This document shows positions 1 through 11,665 of a DNA stretch of 64,000 nt, in pieces (the first letter of the stretch is position 1; the number at the start of each line of letters is the position of its first letter). Made by a program: the position numbers and the translations under genes. The notes under the pieces were generated by a model, which saw only the letters and a list, made by a program, of their open reading frames with translations, made no database searches and had not been told where the DNA came from. The stretch covers positions 4,340,001-4,404,000 of the forward strand of contig CM066291.1 of assembly GCA_033816765.1 (NCBI GenBank). The letters are read 5' to 3'. This DNA comes from Nothopassalora personata. Taxonomy: Eukaryota > Ascomycota > Dothideomycetes > Mycosphaerellales > Mycosphaerellaceae.

Positions 1-709
1 ATGAGCAGCGTCAAAGCTTTAGAGCTATTTAGGAGCTTGGATCGTCGATTCGATTGGGGGAGCGGTCCGATACTTGTGCTCTGGCAGATGATGATGGTCG
101 TGGTTATTTAGGTCCAGATATTGATACACCGAACGCGAGAACATAGATCCACTGACAGCCACGTCTGCTGCAATCGAGCGAAGCTTGATTCACAAAACCC
201 GATATGCCTTGGCAAGGCACGTCACCCCTGGTCATATCGATACGAGCACATGTTACAACGCGGCACCGTGGCAAAGAAAACGTGAGGTGTCACGCAGCCA
301 AACAAGCGAGAAAGGGCGAACAGAACCGAGTCAAAATGATACAGCGCTTCCCCAACCTAGAATCTGTGCTATTGTCTTTCGAGACCACTGCTGTAAGGAA
401 CGCACGCGAATGCTGCCAAGCACAAAAGTCCATCAAACAAACCCCCTCTCTGTTCTATGCACCCATGAACCTGGGCGTCCTGTTGGTCTCCAGTTCGGCT
501 TGTTGAGGAAGTCTGTGTCGACAGCCAGCAAGTTGACAAGCAGTCTACGTGCACCATTGACTCGATCCGGCGTTGGTGAGAAGAAAGGGAGTCATGGAAG
601 ATGGTGTGCGTAAGCGATGGTGAATCGATTGGCGTGTTGCCGTATTGCTGTCGAGGTCGCGTCGCTAAGGGGTATCGATTCGTGATGGCACATTGAGTCG
701 TATCCTTCT
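1..709. other. intergenic, no gene seen
   Basis: Short overlapping reading frames on both strands show no recognisable family and no splice-compatible continuation. It would hold the 3' flank of the phosphatase gene that ends at 710. I see no RNA gene or repeat here. Confidence 0.5.
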
Positions 710-2613
710 TTACTTTGACCCACCCGCAGTCTGCAGCTTGGTCGTGTCTTTTTTGGGATTGGTCGTGTCGACGGGCACTGACGTCTTGGGATCCTCAGGC
801 TTGAGATCTGTGCCGGCCGAACGTTGCTTGGACGCTTCCACCTTTTGCGAGTCAATGCTCGACGGTGCTGGTGTAGATTCTCTCGCACTCCTCTCTTGCT
901 CCATCTCGCCGTTGGCTTTCTGCTCTGCCGCTTGATGTTTCCGTACCTGCTCCGTGTCCTTCTCTTCCAATGAGTCGTCCGAAGCCTCCTCTACATCACC
1001 TCCATCATCCATGTCGACATCGCCATCATGATCGTTTGCGTTGCCTGTCAGAATCTCAGTACCATCACCGAGAAGTATGATACGGCCACTCCGACCTAGT
1101 ATTCGTGTCCTCTGGTCCATGTCCATATCGTAGTCGTCGGACGGCGAGTCGTCGAAGCGGTGATGCATGCCGGGTCCCCTAAACTCAGCTGCGACATGGT
1201 CAGCCAAGTCCAGTGTGGGCTACACATAACCGCTCTGCCATTCTGTCCTCGTGCGGAATGTCAGGCACGCTCTGCATGCGCCAGCTACTCTTCATAGCCT
1301 GGAGGAGACACGTCAGACTGACCATATTCGGGTGGTGCACAAGGGCCGTCACCGTTCGCAACGCGATCGCCAACCATCTTGTACCACTCATCCTTGGTCT
1401 TGCCGTTGAGTAGTGCAATGACAGTCATGGTCATGTTATCGCAGCCAACGCCGCCGGTCTCTGAGTTGGACGCGAGGCAGTTATCCATCATGTTCTCACA
1501 GATTGAGTGGAGCTCCTGCTTGGCAGCAATTCCTCTTCGGACGAATTCGACGACAGCTTGCGATGATTGACAGTCCCAGATGCCTGTACACTGTCAGCAG
1601 AGGAAGGGAGCTCTGTTAGTTGATGGCGCATACCGTCACATGCAATGACGAGAAACTCATCATCGTCACTGAGTTCGTGGACGGTAACATCAGGGAACGC
1701 GGTCACGATCTGTTGCTCTGGGGGGAGGTCGGCGCTCTTCTTGAACTCGAAGTCACCTATGGCGCGACTGAGCGCCAGGTTGCCATTGACTCTGCCAAAG
1801 TCGACGAAGCCGCCAGCTGCGCATATCCGTGCCTTCTCGCCCTCGTTCTGTGGCTTGTGGTCGAAAGACAAGGGCTTGGCGCGGCCCTTGATCCCGAGGA
1901 CAGATCGTGAATCACCGGCATTGCCCTAGGACTGTCAGTATTGCCATGTCTGCTTTCTCACAGCTCTTGTACGTACGACGTAAACCTTGTCCTTTGTAAT
2001 GATGCCCACAGAAGCAGTGCATCCCGAGACTTCCTCCTCATACTTAGGGTCTATCGCGTTCGTTCGTTAGCAGCTGAGGAGCGTTTCCGCATGTTTGATG
2101 TTGAGACGTACCGCTCAATATTGCTCGGTCAATGGCTAGGAAGCCATCCTTCAGCGCTTGCTCGAAGTCCTTGTTCTTGAAAGATTCCTGCTTCGCGATG
2201 ATCTTGTGCAGGTGTTCGCCGGTGTAAAGGGCCACCTTGTCGCCACCGTGGCCATCGTACACGCCAAAAAACGATATCCGCACGTCGGAGGCTGCTGGCT
2301 TGAGCTCCTCGTCACCTTCGAGGGGTTGCAGGTCGAGGATTGTGGCGTGGGCGTCCTCCATACTTATTCTCCAGCCCTGCATGGCGCTGACGCCAAAGGC
2401 CACTCTGTCATCTTGTCCCTCATCTGATTTCTGTTGTGGACCAGCAGTGTCAGCAGGTGATTATGGTAGGCACAGCAGCCCGAGGGCCCGTTGTTTCCGG
2501 TCACGACAGCAGGAGCCACCAGCGTGTGCCGTCGCTGTCCACACATAGACGACGAGACAGTCGTCTTCAGTACTGACCTTGTCCACTACGGGCTCGGACA
2601 GTGTCTGACCCAT
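710..2613 (-). CDS. PP2C-type Ser/Thr protein phosphatase (Ptc2/Ptc3-like)
   Basis: Metal-dependent (Mg/Mn) protein phosphatase of the PPM family; yeast Ptc2/Ptc3 act on stress MAP-kinase and checkpoint signalling. Model, on the minus strand: exons 2613-2578, 2430-2112, 2050-1977, 1925-1634, 1583-1323 and 1188-710, 486 aa. The start gives the family N-terminus [14 protein letters not shown]2C motifs follow in order: [19 protein letters not shown] (metal-binding Asp and Gly), the GNAGDSR region, [13 protein letters not shown], and [11 protein letters not shown], whose last codons span the intron at 1584-1633. The metal-binding GCDNMT motif is in exon 5. The Ptc2-like extension PPEYAEFRGPG spans the last intron. 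The final ~150 residues are acidic and low-complexity, as in fungal Ptc2. All introns are GT-AG and 47-147 nt long. Function is by homology; the Ptc2 versus Ptc3 assignment is not resolved. Confidence 0.93.
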
Positions 2614-4024
2614 GCTTGCCTATGCTTGCCACGGCGGCAGCGCTGTGACTCTCTTTGAAATTTCGGCCGGGCGGTATGCGATTGTGACGACCGGGGGCGC
2701 GGGATGGAGCGGGCCAATGCGAGTCGGCGGGCAGTTACTGAGGGCGAGGTGAAGGTGAGTCGTGCTGCTGTGCAAATAGACCGAAGTGTTCGCGGAGTCG
2801 ACGGTATTGTTCCTTGTGCCGAGCGTGTTGTGCGTTGGTTGCGTGGGAGGTGGTCGTGCGACTCGGGAGGTGGTCGTGCGACTCGGGAGATGGGTGTGGC
2901 CCGCGCCCTCAAAGCGGACCCCAGTCGACAGAAATGACGTGCCAGCTTTTGACTGCAGCACAGCTATGTACATAGATGTATGTACGAATGTGACAGTGTC
3001 TCAGACAAAGACGTAGACCACTCGATGTTACCGTTCGAATAACCATCTCCTACTATACATGTGTGCAGCAGCTGTGAGTCGTTGCCAAGGTCGAACACAT
3101 CCTGGACCTATGTACTGTAGCTCCATACTGTACCTTAGGTCCTTGGCCCTTTCCAGGATTTGGCCAGGCCTAACGACAAGGATCTTGTACAGTAGGCGCT
3201 GCGAGGACCCTTCATATTTCGTCCCGAGGTCGTGCTATTAGTCTGTCTGTGTACCATCTCTCCATTAAGCCTCAAAAACCATTGCGAAGACTGACTGCCA
3301 GAGTAAAGTCTGGTCGCTCTAGCCAACATCTCCTGCAGGAGCATCCGAGCATGGACTCGATGGTATAGGAGGTAGCCTCTCTGGATCGTGCGCCACTGCA
3401 GTATCTAGTGACCTGTTAGTGCACACCAATACCTCAAGGACAGACACGTACCGCGACTCAAGCCCATCCATCATGAAGGGTGGCTAAGACGGTGAACAGT
3501 ATCTCAAAAGGGCAAAATACAGGTCAGTGGTCTTTTGACGAGTCTTTGACGCACGACCTCCTCAGGAAGGCGAACTGCGTCGACGGAGCGGAGAGTAATG
3601 TTCGTCTCGCTGCGAATCGGACGCAGTTCTTCCAAGCACACCAAAGTGCTAACAGACGAACGGCACTTGCGCCTACAACATTGCCTTCCTCAGGTGTGGC
3701 ATGTGCTAACCACTGCACCACGATACCCAAAAGTTCCAGAGAGTCGCGAGCTGCTCGTGCGGTCCCACCAATATCAAGGGTCTATTTACCTTCAGTATCC
3801 CAGAAAAGATCTCCATACGCAGGCCTATCATACAACTGGCAACACTTGTGCTCTACAGCTAACGTCTTCTCATAGCCGACCAGCCGACGACCTCGTCTCG
3901 GTCGAGCTAGGCACGCACGAACCTTGTCCGATGGCGTGCTCATGTACAGTACCTCTCGACTCCTCTCTACAGCAAGATGCAGTGAAAGATACACTAATAG
4001 CATACATCACCGCAAAGAGAAAGT
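2614..4024. other. intergenic, divergent promoter region
   Basis: This 1.4 kb separates the phosphatase (minus) from the monooxygenase (plus) and must hold both promoters. Reading frames here have no recognisable domain. A 20-bp tandem duplication lies at 2846-2885. Confidence 0.45.
2846..2885. repeat. 20-bp tandem duplication
   Basis: Two exact head-to-tail copies of a 20-bp G-rich unit beginning GGAGGTGGTCG, at 2846-2865 and 2866-2885, followed by a partial third. It lies about 230 bp upstream of the phosphatase start. Confidence 0.85.
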
Positions 4025-5633
4025 ATGACCATTCGACAGCACAATAAACCATTCTCAAGCTTGCATGGCTTGCCAAGCATCACAGCAATTAATGGCCATA
4101 CCAATGGCAGCCACAGCAGAAAAAAGCAGCTGATTTTGAATGCTTTCGTTGAGTCTTGTAAGCAAGATCCATTCACTTGTCGCTCAGTGACTGATACATG
4201 ATAGGCAGCGGTCATCAATCTCCAGGTCTTTGGCGTCATCCTCAAGACAAGTCTGCCAACTTCAACGATATCGAGCACTGGGTTGATCTTGCAAAGCTCC
4301 TTGAATCGGCGAAGATCCATGGCATATTCATCGCTGATGTCCTTGGGGGCTATGATGTATACCGCAACAGTCTGGACCCTGCCATCATATCTGCTGCACA
4401 ATGGCCAGTGAACGAGCCGTTGGCTGTCGTCGCTGCCGTGACCGCTGCAACGAAATCGATCGGTGTCGGTGTGACGGTCGCTACGACGTATGAGCAACCT
4501 TATCACCTTGCCAGACGCCTCTCAACAATCGATCATTTGTCGAAAGGACGTCTCGGCTGGAACATAGTCACTGGCTATCTCGACTCCGCAGCTCGCAACC
4601 TGATCAACGACGACCAGCCAAAGCATGACAATCGCTATGCCGTCGCCGAAGAGTACATTAAAGTCATGTACAAGCTCTTCCAGTCTTCTTGGCGCGACGA
4701 CGCCGTGATCCGGGATGCGAAGCGCGGCGTCTACACAGACCCTGAGCGCGTGCGTACCATCGACCACAAGGGACAATTCTACACAGTCCCAGGTCCTCAT
4801 ATCTGCCAACCCTCTCCTCAGCGTACTCCGCTTCTGCTTCAGGCTGGTACTTCCAAATCTGGCAAACTCTTCGCGGCACAACATGCCGAAGCCATCTTCG
4901 TTGCAGGACACAGCCCTTCTGTAGTCGCTGCCAGCGTCGCTGAGGTCCGCGAGGTCGCGAAGACGAGGTTCGGACGAGATCCGAATAGTCTCAAGTTTCT
5001 GGCTCTGTTCTGTCCCGTCCTCGGTAAGACCCAGGAAGAAGCTGCTGCCAAGTTCGAGGATTACATCCAGTACGGCTCTGTCGACGGTGCTCTCGCTCTG
5101 TTCGGCGGCTGGACAGGTATAGACCTGGAGCCTTATGGTGACGACGAAGAGCTCCGACAAGTCGGCAGCAATGCTATCCAGTCCGCGGTCGAAGCATGGT
5201 CAAAGTCCAGTCCTGGTATTGCAAAATGGACAAAGCATACTGTAGCACGGTAAGCCATTGAGCACCCCACTTCCACCATGGCTTCACTAAAGTCTCCAGT
5301 CACCTCCAAATCGGCGGCCTCGGCCCCACCGTCGTTGGTACACCCGCTCAAGTCGCGGATGAGATGCAGCGATGGGTCGACGAAGCAGATGTCGATGGCT
5401 TCAACCTGCCGTACGCTATCTTCCCAGGCTCTTTCGAAGATGTGGTGGAGTTGCTTGTGCCGGAGCTGAGAAGTCGGGGTATGTTTTGGGATGAGTATGC
5501 GGTGCCCGGAGGAACTTATAGGGAGAATTTTTATCAGACGAAGGGACAGAAGCAGCCGCTTGAGGAGCATGTGGCCAGCACATATCGCTGGAGGGCCGGC
5601 GTGAGGAAGGAGGATGCGATCGTACCAGAGTGA
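4025..5633 (+). CDS. FMN-dependent luciferase-like monooxygenase (NtaA/SnaA/DszA type)
   Basis: Flavin monooxygenase of the bacterial luciferase superfamily, nitrilotriacetate-monooxygenase branch. Family members use FMNH2 from a partner reductase and O2; the substrate cannot be read from sequence. Model: exons 4025-4157, 4205-5249 and 5300-5633, 503 aa. The start at 4025 is the first in-frame ATG and leads into KKQLILNAFVESC-SGHQSPGLWRHP, the family N-terminus, restored across intron 1. Visible family features are HGIFIADVLGGYDVY, the GVGVTVATTYEQPYHLARRLSTIDHLSKGRLGWNIVTGY core, and LLQAGTSKSGKLFAAQHAEAIF. Exon 3 restores HLQIGGLGPTVVGTPAQVADEMQRW. Length is somewhat above the usual ~450 because of a short N-terminal leader. 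In fungi such genes often take part in use of sulfur or nitrogen from unusual organic sources; nothing nearby shows that here. Confidence 0.9.
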
Positions 5634-6120
5634 TGAGGCGGCTCGACAGGCGTGATGCAGGCGTGGATGCTTTTTTCAAGTTTCTTCGTCCCCTCTCCAA
5701 CCATGTCTCATACTGCGCTACAAAGCAAACATGCCCGGCATGGCCATTAAGAATAAGTATCCGGCCGCCCGGCTGTCTTCTCCGTCGAAGTAGCTACTCT
5801 ACACAACACCAGTAAGTACATACGCAGAGCAATTATGCGATTGGTTTCAATGCCGAGACCTTTGCGTTGGGGAATTACACGGCCGATAGCCCGCCTTGCT
5901 TAGACAATGCGTAGCAGGTGAGATTAGAATCTCTGCTCGCCTAAGCCGATGCTTAACGGGACTAGGCTGGGTTTCACATGACAGACTGGTGGTCCGAAGT
6001 ATTCACCCAATGGTATTTCTCTAATGTTCTTCCAGATCCTTGACTTCACAATAATATTATCCGCAAGACACGGGTCGCATAAAAAGAGAGACTCGGGACT
6101 CTGCGACGCGGACCTATAGC
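5634..6120. other. intergenic
   Basis: No coding signal recognised. A missing first exon of the F-box-like locus that follows could lie here, because that locus has no in-frame ATG. Confidence 0.4.
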
Positions 6121-6681
6121 TTGACACGGGGACAGAACAACCGCTGCCGGCTCCTTGAGCTGCCCGGAGAGCTCAGGAACCGCATCTATCGCCGTGTACT
6201 CGTCCAGCAGTCGAAAATCCGAGTCCATCTTCAGGGTTCTGAAAGTCCTGGTCTCCTCCTTACATGCAGGGAGATTCGTCGCGAGGTCAGAAATACAGGC
6301 GTACGCGATCGCGGTTGAGCCAGTAACGTCTTGAGCTGGACGAGATGTCTCGGACAATTGTAATGCCGCACAGAAGTAGAGCCCATGGAGTTGCTATACG
6401 AGATCTTGCTTGCTTCGACGCGACAGCTTCAGTCCGCTCGTTCATTCGCGGCAATTCAATGGCTTGCTGATCTCCCATAGGCTTTGGCTATCTACATCCA
6501 CGAGAACACTATCTACGTCGACCAGGCAGGCTGCGACAGCACTACACTCCACAAGTTCACTCGCGCAGTCAAGAGCATGGGTTTGGCTGCGGAGAGGCTC
6601 GAGATCGATGCAAGGACGGACCTGAGTCAGCTCGACTGGAGCGGCTGTGCTATTGCGGTTTCGTCGTTTCCATGCAGGTGA
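6121..6681 (+). CDS. F-box-like protein of the LPxELRxxIY family, 5' end unresolved
   Basis: Fragment of a lineage-expanded fungal F-box-like family. Exon 6121-6285 encodes RLLELPGELRNRIYRRVL followed by GLLLTCREIRRE. A GT-AG intron at 6286-6480 joins in frame to exon 6481-6681, giving RREALAIYIHENTIYVDQAGC, the order expected in the family. About 120 residues are visible. The frame has no ATG upstream before a stop codon at 6052-6054, so either a first exon is missing from this model or the copy is dead. The 195-nt intron is longer than most others in the window. The family is probably involved in SCF-type substrate recognition, but partners and targets are unknown. Confidence 0.5.
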
Positions 6682-8463
6682 GATCCATGACAGACCAAAC
6701 CCACCATGTGATCTGGCGGAGACACAGACCAAGAACATGAAGCTGTAAACCACAGCTTGCATGGCAGCGGTGGTTGATGAGTTGGGCGATCTGCCATGGG
6801 CTCGCGTGGAGACGATACTCATCGACATGAGAGCAGCGCTCACCGTGCTGGTTGAGGGCTGGGGCCACGATTAAATACTGCTGGACTTCAGGCAAGAGGA
6901 AGAGCCGAGCCAGCAAGACTGCTCTTGTGGATGATGGACGCAGCAAATATACAGCAGCATCGACTACTACCGGCGCAGTGGCAGTATCGCCAACCTTGGG
7001 CAGTGATTCACTTCCTGAGGTATGAAGGACATTGTGCCGCAGCATCGACCATAATTCACCAAGGCGCTATTACGAGAGTTAAGAGCCATGCCTTGGAACC
7101 AAGTGTGGGAAGCCCTGAAGACAACCGGATCAGCTAGCGGTCAAGTCTATAGCCACAACTTCTGGAGTGCTTCAGGGCTTTCGAAGGGTGTGAAGGCGCT
7201 GAGAGAGCTCTGCTAGAGCGCTGAGTATCCTATAAGAATGGCTGTGGTGAGCAAATCTGAATAGACCTGGCAAAATGACATGAAATGGTAGACGTGCTCT
7301 CCAAACCCCTTTCCCGAAAGTCCAGAGTAGGTCAGGTAGAGAAAACAGAGATCGCATATTCTTGCATGCAAGAAGACTACAGCTCTGGTTTCAATTGCTG
7401 TAGAAAAGACGCCGGCGGTGCGAAGTCTAACGTCCCCCTAGTCGTCCGGAAGGCTGTCGAAGCAGCCGATATGGGCTTTGTGTGCATATCGGTCAAAGTT
7501 GTGCAGTCAGTGTCCTTCAGGCAAAGGACTTTGGTGACTCGTTGCAGAATGGACAAAATTCCATAACTTCAATTCAAATACCTACCATGAGCAGCAGCGT
7601 TGACAGGCGTTGATCAAATGACCCAAGACAAACATCCCGCGAACCGACGGAGCCAAAGCCTCAACCTGCACCGAGTCTTCCGTAGTTGCTGTTCTGTTGA
7701 TGAGGATCGCTTGATAAGATCTAGTCGCTGTCCTCTCCTCCATCATCAAGGTGCGTTGAAATAGCATCTTACAAGCCTTCGACATTGACCAGGAAAGGCA
7801 TATTCGTCCACGCGAAGACGGCTCGATGTGTTGTGCGCGTGCCCCATCGCCGCACGACGTACAATCATCGATACGGTATCTGTGCACGCGTATGTCGCAG
7901 GCCATTGTTCGTAAGCTCTGCAGTGCGGTACAGAAGTAAAAGGCGATGTCGTGAGAGGATAAGTCGTTCGAGGTCACACGGAGAAACGCTTTTCCAGGCC
8001 AATCGCTTGCTACTTCCCCTTTGGCCAGAATGGTCGCCGCACTGAACACTCAATGTCACCACCACCTGTCCCTGCTATCAACATCATCTTGGACAAAACT
8101 TCTTCCATCAACGTCAAAAACGTTCGCTTTTGATCTGCCAAAGTTCACGACATGCGATCGAACAGATCCCATTCCGGACATGACATGATGTCGACCGATG
8201 TCAACCACGCCAGCAACCTGTCACCTGTGTATCGGTTGAGTTGTTTCCTATGGACCTATGCCGCACTATTCCCCACCGCCCACATGGGCACTCCACAATC
8301 GTGTAACTGTGTTTCCAGATTGTCCCAGATGGCGACCGGGGTGGAAAAGTCTGCATGGGGCACTGGCGACGGCAACCCGAACGATGTCCGGTATAAGATG
8401 AAAGTGACTGCCCTGCCATGCCGATAACCTGCGAGTGTCTTTTTGCGACTTCAAAAGTTCAAC
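6682..8463. other. intergenic, 1.8 kb
   Basis: Reading frames on both strands are short and without recognisable domains. The promoter of the sugar transporter must lie in the last few hundred bases. No repeats or RNA genes seen. Confidence 0.4.
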
Positions 8464-10198
8464 ATGGAGCTTCGTGGACGTCCGCTCAATTGGGCCATCA
8501 CGGCTGTGGCTGGGTCTGGATTTTTGCTTTTTGGATATGGTAGGCCACGGCGTCATCCACAACACAAAACAAAGCAGCGATGCTGACATGATGTATAGAT
8601 CAAGGTGTGATGAGCGGCCTGCTCACAGGCCAGGCCTTCACAAGACAATTTCCTGAGATCGACACGACCGACACTGGTAACGGAAGCTCTTCGCTGCAGG
8701 GCACTGTGGTAGCCATTTACGAAATCGGTTGCTTCTTCGGCTCGCTTTTCTGTCTCTTCGCTGGCGAACGACTTGGACGACGTAAATGTATCTGGCTCGG
8801 ATGTGTCATTCTCAGTATTGGTGCTGCGCTCCAAGCAGCAGCCTATGGCATTCCTCAGATGATTGTTGGACGCATTGTGGCCGGCCTTGGCAACGGTATA
8901 AACACAAGTACGATACCCGTATGGCATTCCGAATTGATGAAGGCGCACAAGAGAGGCAAGGGGTTGAGTATTGAGCTGGCTATCAATATATTCGGTGTCA
9001 TGACTGCGTATTGGGTGAGCGTTTCGAGGTCTCGGCGCGGCATTGAGACTGACGATAATGACAACAGGTCGACTACGGCATGAGTTTCGTCGAGAACGAA
9101 TCTCAATTTAGGTTCCCGCTCGCTTTGCAGATCTTGTTCGCTGTGGTGACCTTTGTCGGACTGCTGTTCCTGCCGGAGTCGCCAAGATGGTACGTTTTAT
9201 GTCTCGAATCATTCACGGAGCTACAATGTTGATACCACATAGGCTCATCGCCCACGACCGCTTCGAAGAAGCACGCGCCATTCTTCAGCGTCTCCAGCTC
9301 AGGTCCGAGGCAGATACGACGGCACATGAGCTTGCAACCATACACCGTACCGTCGAAGAAGAGCGTACCGCTGCCGCCGGAAATAGCTTCAAAGTGATGC
9401 TCAAAGACGGAGGCCAGAGATTTAGATACCGGACACTGCTCGGTATTGGTGGACAATTCATGCAGCAGCTGAGGTAAGCTACATTATAAACCACAAAGTG
9501 ACCATATGGCTGACTTTTCGTCGAGTGGGATCAACCTCATAACTTACTACGCTCCCGTCATATTTCAATCATCCATCGGCCTGTCCCACAATCTCTCTCT
9601 CCTTCTCGCCGGATTCAACGGCGTTGCCTACTTCATCTCCTCCCTGGTCCCAATCTGGCTCCTTGATCGCCTCGGTCGTCGTAAACTTATGCTCTTTGCC
9701 GCCGCGGGCCAAGCCTGCTGTATGGCAATCCTCGCCGGCACAGTCTCCGATGGCTCCAAATCCGCTGGGTTGGCCGCAGCAGTAATGCTGTTCCTCTTCA
9801 ACTTCTTCTTTGCCGTTGGACTCCTGGCAATCCCCTGGCTGCTACCTGCAGAGTACGCGCCCCTCGCCATCAGGACTCGTGCAGCGGCGTTGAGTTCGGC
9901 GAGTAACTGGATTTTCACCTTCTTGGTCGTGGAGATTACGCCTGTGAGTATCTCGAGCATTGGGTGGAAGACGTACGTGTACTTTGCGGTCTTCAACGCG
10001 TGCTTCCTACCTTTGATCTATCTGTTCTACCCTGAAACGAGGAATTTGTCATTGGAGCAGATTGATCGTTTGTTCACGGGACCGAAGGTGGTGATGCATA
10101 TCAGGGACGTGGAGGGCAGTGTGGAGATGGCGGAGGAGGGCGAGATGATGGAGAGGGAGGAGAAGGAGATCAGGGTTGATAAGGTTGATCGTGTCTGA
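8464..10198 (+). CDS. MFS sugar transporter
   Basis: Twelve-helix plasma-membrane sugar:proton symporter of the fungal hexose/pentose family. Model: exons 8464-8539, 8599-9014, 9068-9189, 9243-9473 and 9526-10198, 505 aa. Intron 1 removal creates GYDQGVMSGLLT, the hallmark of TM1 in this family. Later landmarks are GERLGRRK (loop 2-3), VGRIVAGLGNGINTSTIPVW, LPESPRW (across intron 3), QQLSGINLITYYAP (across intron 4; the sugar-contacting TM7 motif), DRLGRRK (loop 8-9) and YPETRNLSLEQID at the end of TM12. The C-terminal tail is highly charged. All introns are GT-AG and 52-59 nt. Substrate is not predictable from what I can see. Confidence 0.93.
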
Positions 10199-10958
10199 GC
10201 GTTCACTTCGAGCAGGTCAGAGACAGCTATACGATTGCCCGCATCTCTGTGCCGCCGTTGGTGATTTTCAATCAGTGAGTATTCCCGCGCCGTCGGACTT
10301 CTTCGTGGTGCACCTTCAGTCCGAAGTATCAACTCTCTCGTCTTACTCGTCGACCTGCGGCCACAAAACCGCGCACTCGCCTTCCCACTCGTTACCTGAG
10401 AGCAGTCGCAAGTGCAATCGAACTACACGGGCTATATGCTGTCATATCTGTGAGAGGATTGCAGGGAGTCTCGTCAAGGTCATTTATATAGCTCCAATCG
10501 TCACCTCAGCTTCTACCGCGATGACATGAGTACCATAGTTAAGAGTGGTCAACTCATGGCTCTGTTATGAACGTGACTCTGAAGCCAGAGGCAATGTGAA
10601 GTGAAGGAAGGATCGCATGCATTTATGTATGCATGGATGTGAAGAGCAGCACGTGCCATCGTGAACCCATCCTAGCCGAATGCGTCAAGCTATTGGAATC
10701 TCGAGAGTCCCTTCGTCGCAACACAACATCTTCAACACTCTCCACACGCTGGACATTGCTCACTCACCGTAGCATTACTCAAATACATATCGCCGATAGT
10801 GCGCGACCATTTGTCATTTCACTTCACCTTCCAAATCCACGCCGTCTCAGGTACGTTGGTGGTACGCCCGAAAGGACATTTAACCTCGCGCAATGTCGGG
10901 AGCTGGCCTAACATGTGCAAGAACTGAATCGCCTGCCTCGGGCGCGTCATCTCACACA
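10199..10958. other. intergenic
   Basis: Separates the sugar transporter from the poly(A)-binding protein gene. An upstream in-frame ATG at 10893 could extend the next protein by 22 residues. Nothing else is recognised. Confidence 0.4.
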
Positions 10959-11665
10959 ATGGCCGACACCGAGACCAAGCGCGAAGATGAAAACCTCGAT
11001 CGCCAGCCAGAGGAGGACGATGTTGGCGACGAGGAAGAAATAGCAGCAATGAAGAAGCGCGTCGAAGAGATGGAGGCCGAGGCCGCGAAGCTCCGAGAGA
11101 TGCAGGCCAGCATAGACTCGCAGGCGGAGAACTTACGCGAGAGCAAGGAGGACATTGACGCGCGGAGCATCTTCGTCGGCAACGTCGACTACGGCGCGAG
11201 TCCCGAGGAGATCCAGGCGCACTTCCAGAGCGTCGGCTCGATCAACCGCGTCACCATTCTTCTTGATAAGTTCACGGGCCATCCCAAGGGCTACGCCTAC
11301 GTCGAGTTCTCCGAGCCTCAGCTCGTGACGCAGGCTCTCGTCCTGAATGAGAGCGTCTTTCGAAGCCGCAACATCAAGGTGCGTTACATGACCCTGCTGC
11401 ACAGAGCGCGATGCTGACGACAGTACAGGTCGTACCAAAACGGACGAACGTTCCTGGCATGAACAGAGGCGGTCGTGGCGGGCCACGAGGCGGTGGCGGT
11501 CCCCGCGGCGGCAGAGGAGGATTTGGTGGTGGAGGCTTCGGTGGACCACCACCATTCATGGGTGGTCGAGGCGGAGGCGGCTACGGTGGCGCATTCCCAC
11601 CACGCGGTGGTGGCTACCGCGGCGGAGGACGTGGCTTCCGTGGACGTGGCTACAACCCTTACTAG
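10959..11665 (+). CDS. nuclear poly(A)-binding protein (PABPN1/Pab2-like)
   Basis: RNA-binding protein of the nuclear poly(A)-binding class, which controls poly(A) tail length and nuclear RNA turnover in fission yeast and animals. Exons 10959-11378 and 11429-11665 give 218 aa. Order of parts: an acidic N-terminus, a coiled coil (residues ~25-60, [20 protein letters not shown]), a single RRM (~68-145) with RNP2 SIFVGNVDY and RNP1 KGYAYVEF, and an RGG/Gly-rich tail ending RGRGYNPY. The intron at 11379-11428 restores [14 protein letters not shown], the usual end of the RRM. Starting at 10959 ([10 protein letters not shown]) matches the family; the ATG at 10893 is an alternative. The 218-aa length is close to S. 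pombe Pab2. Confidence 0.92.
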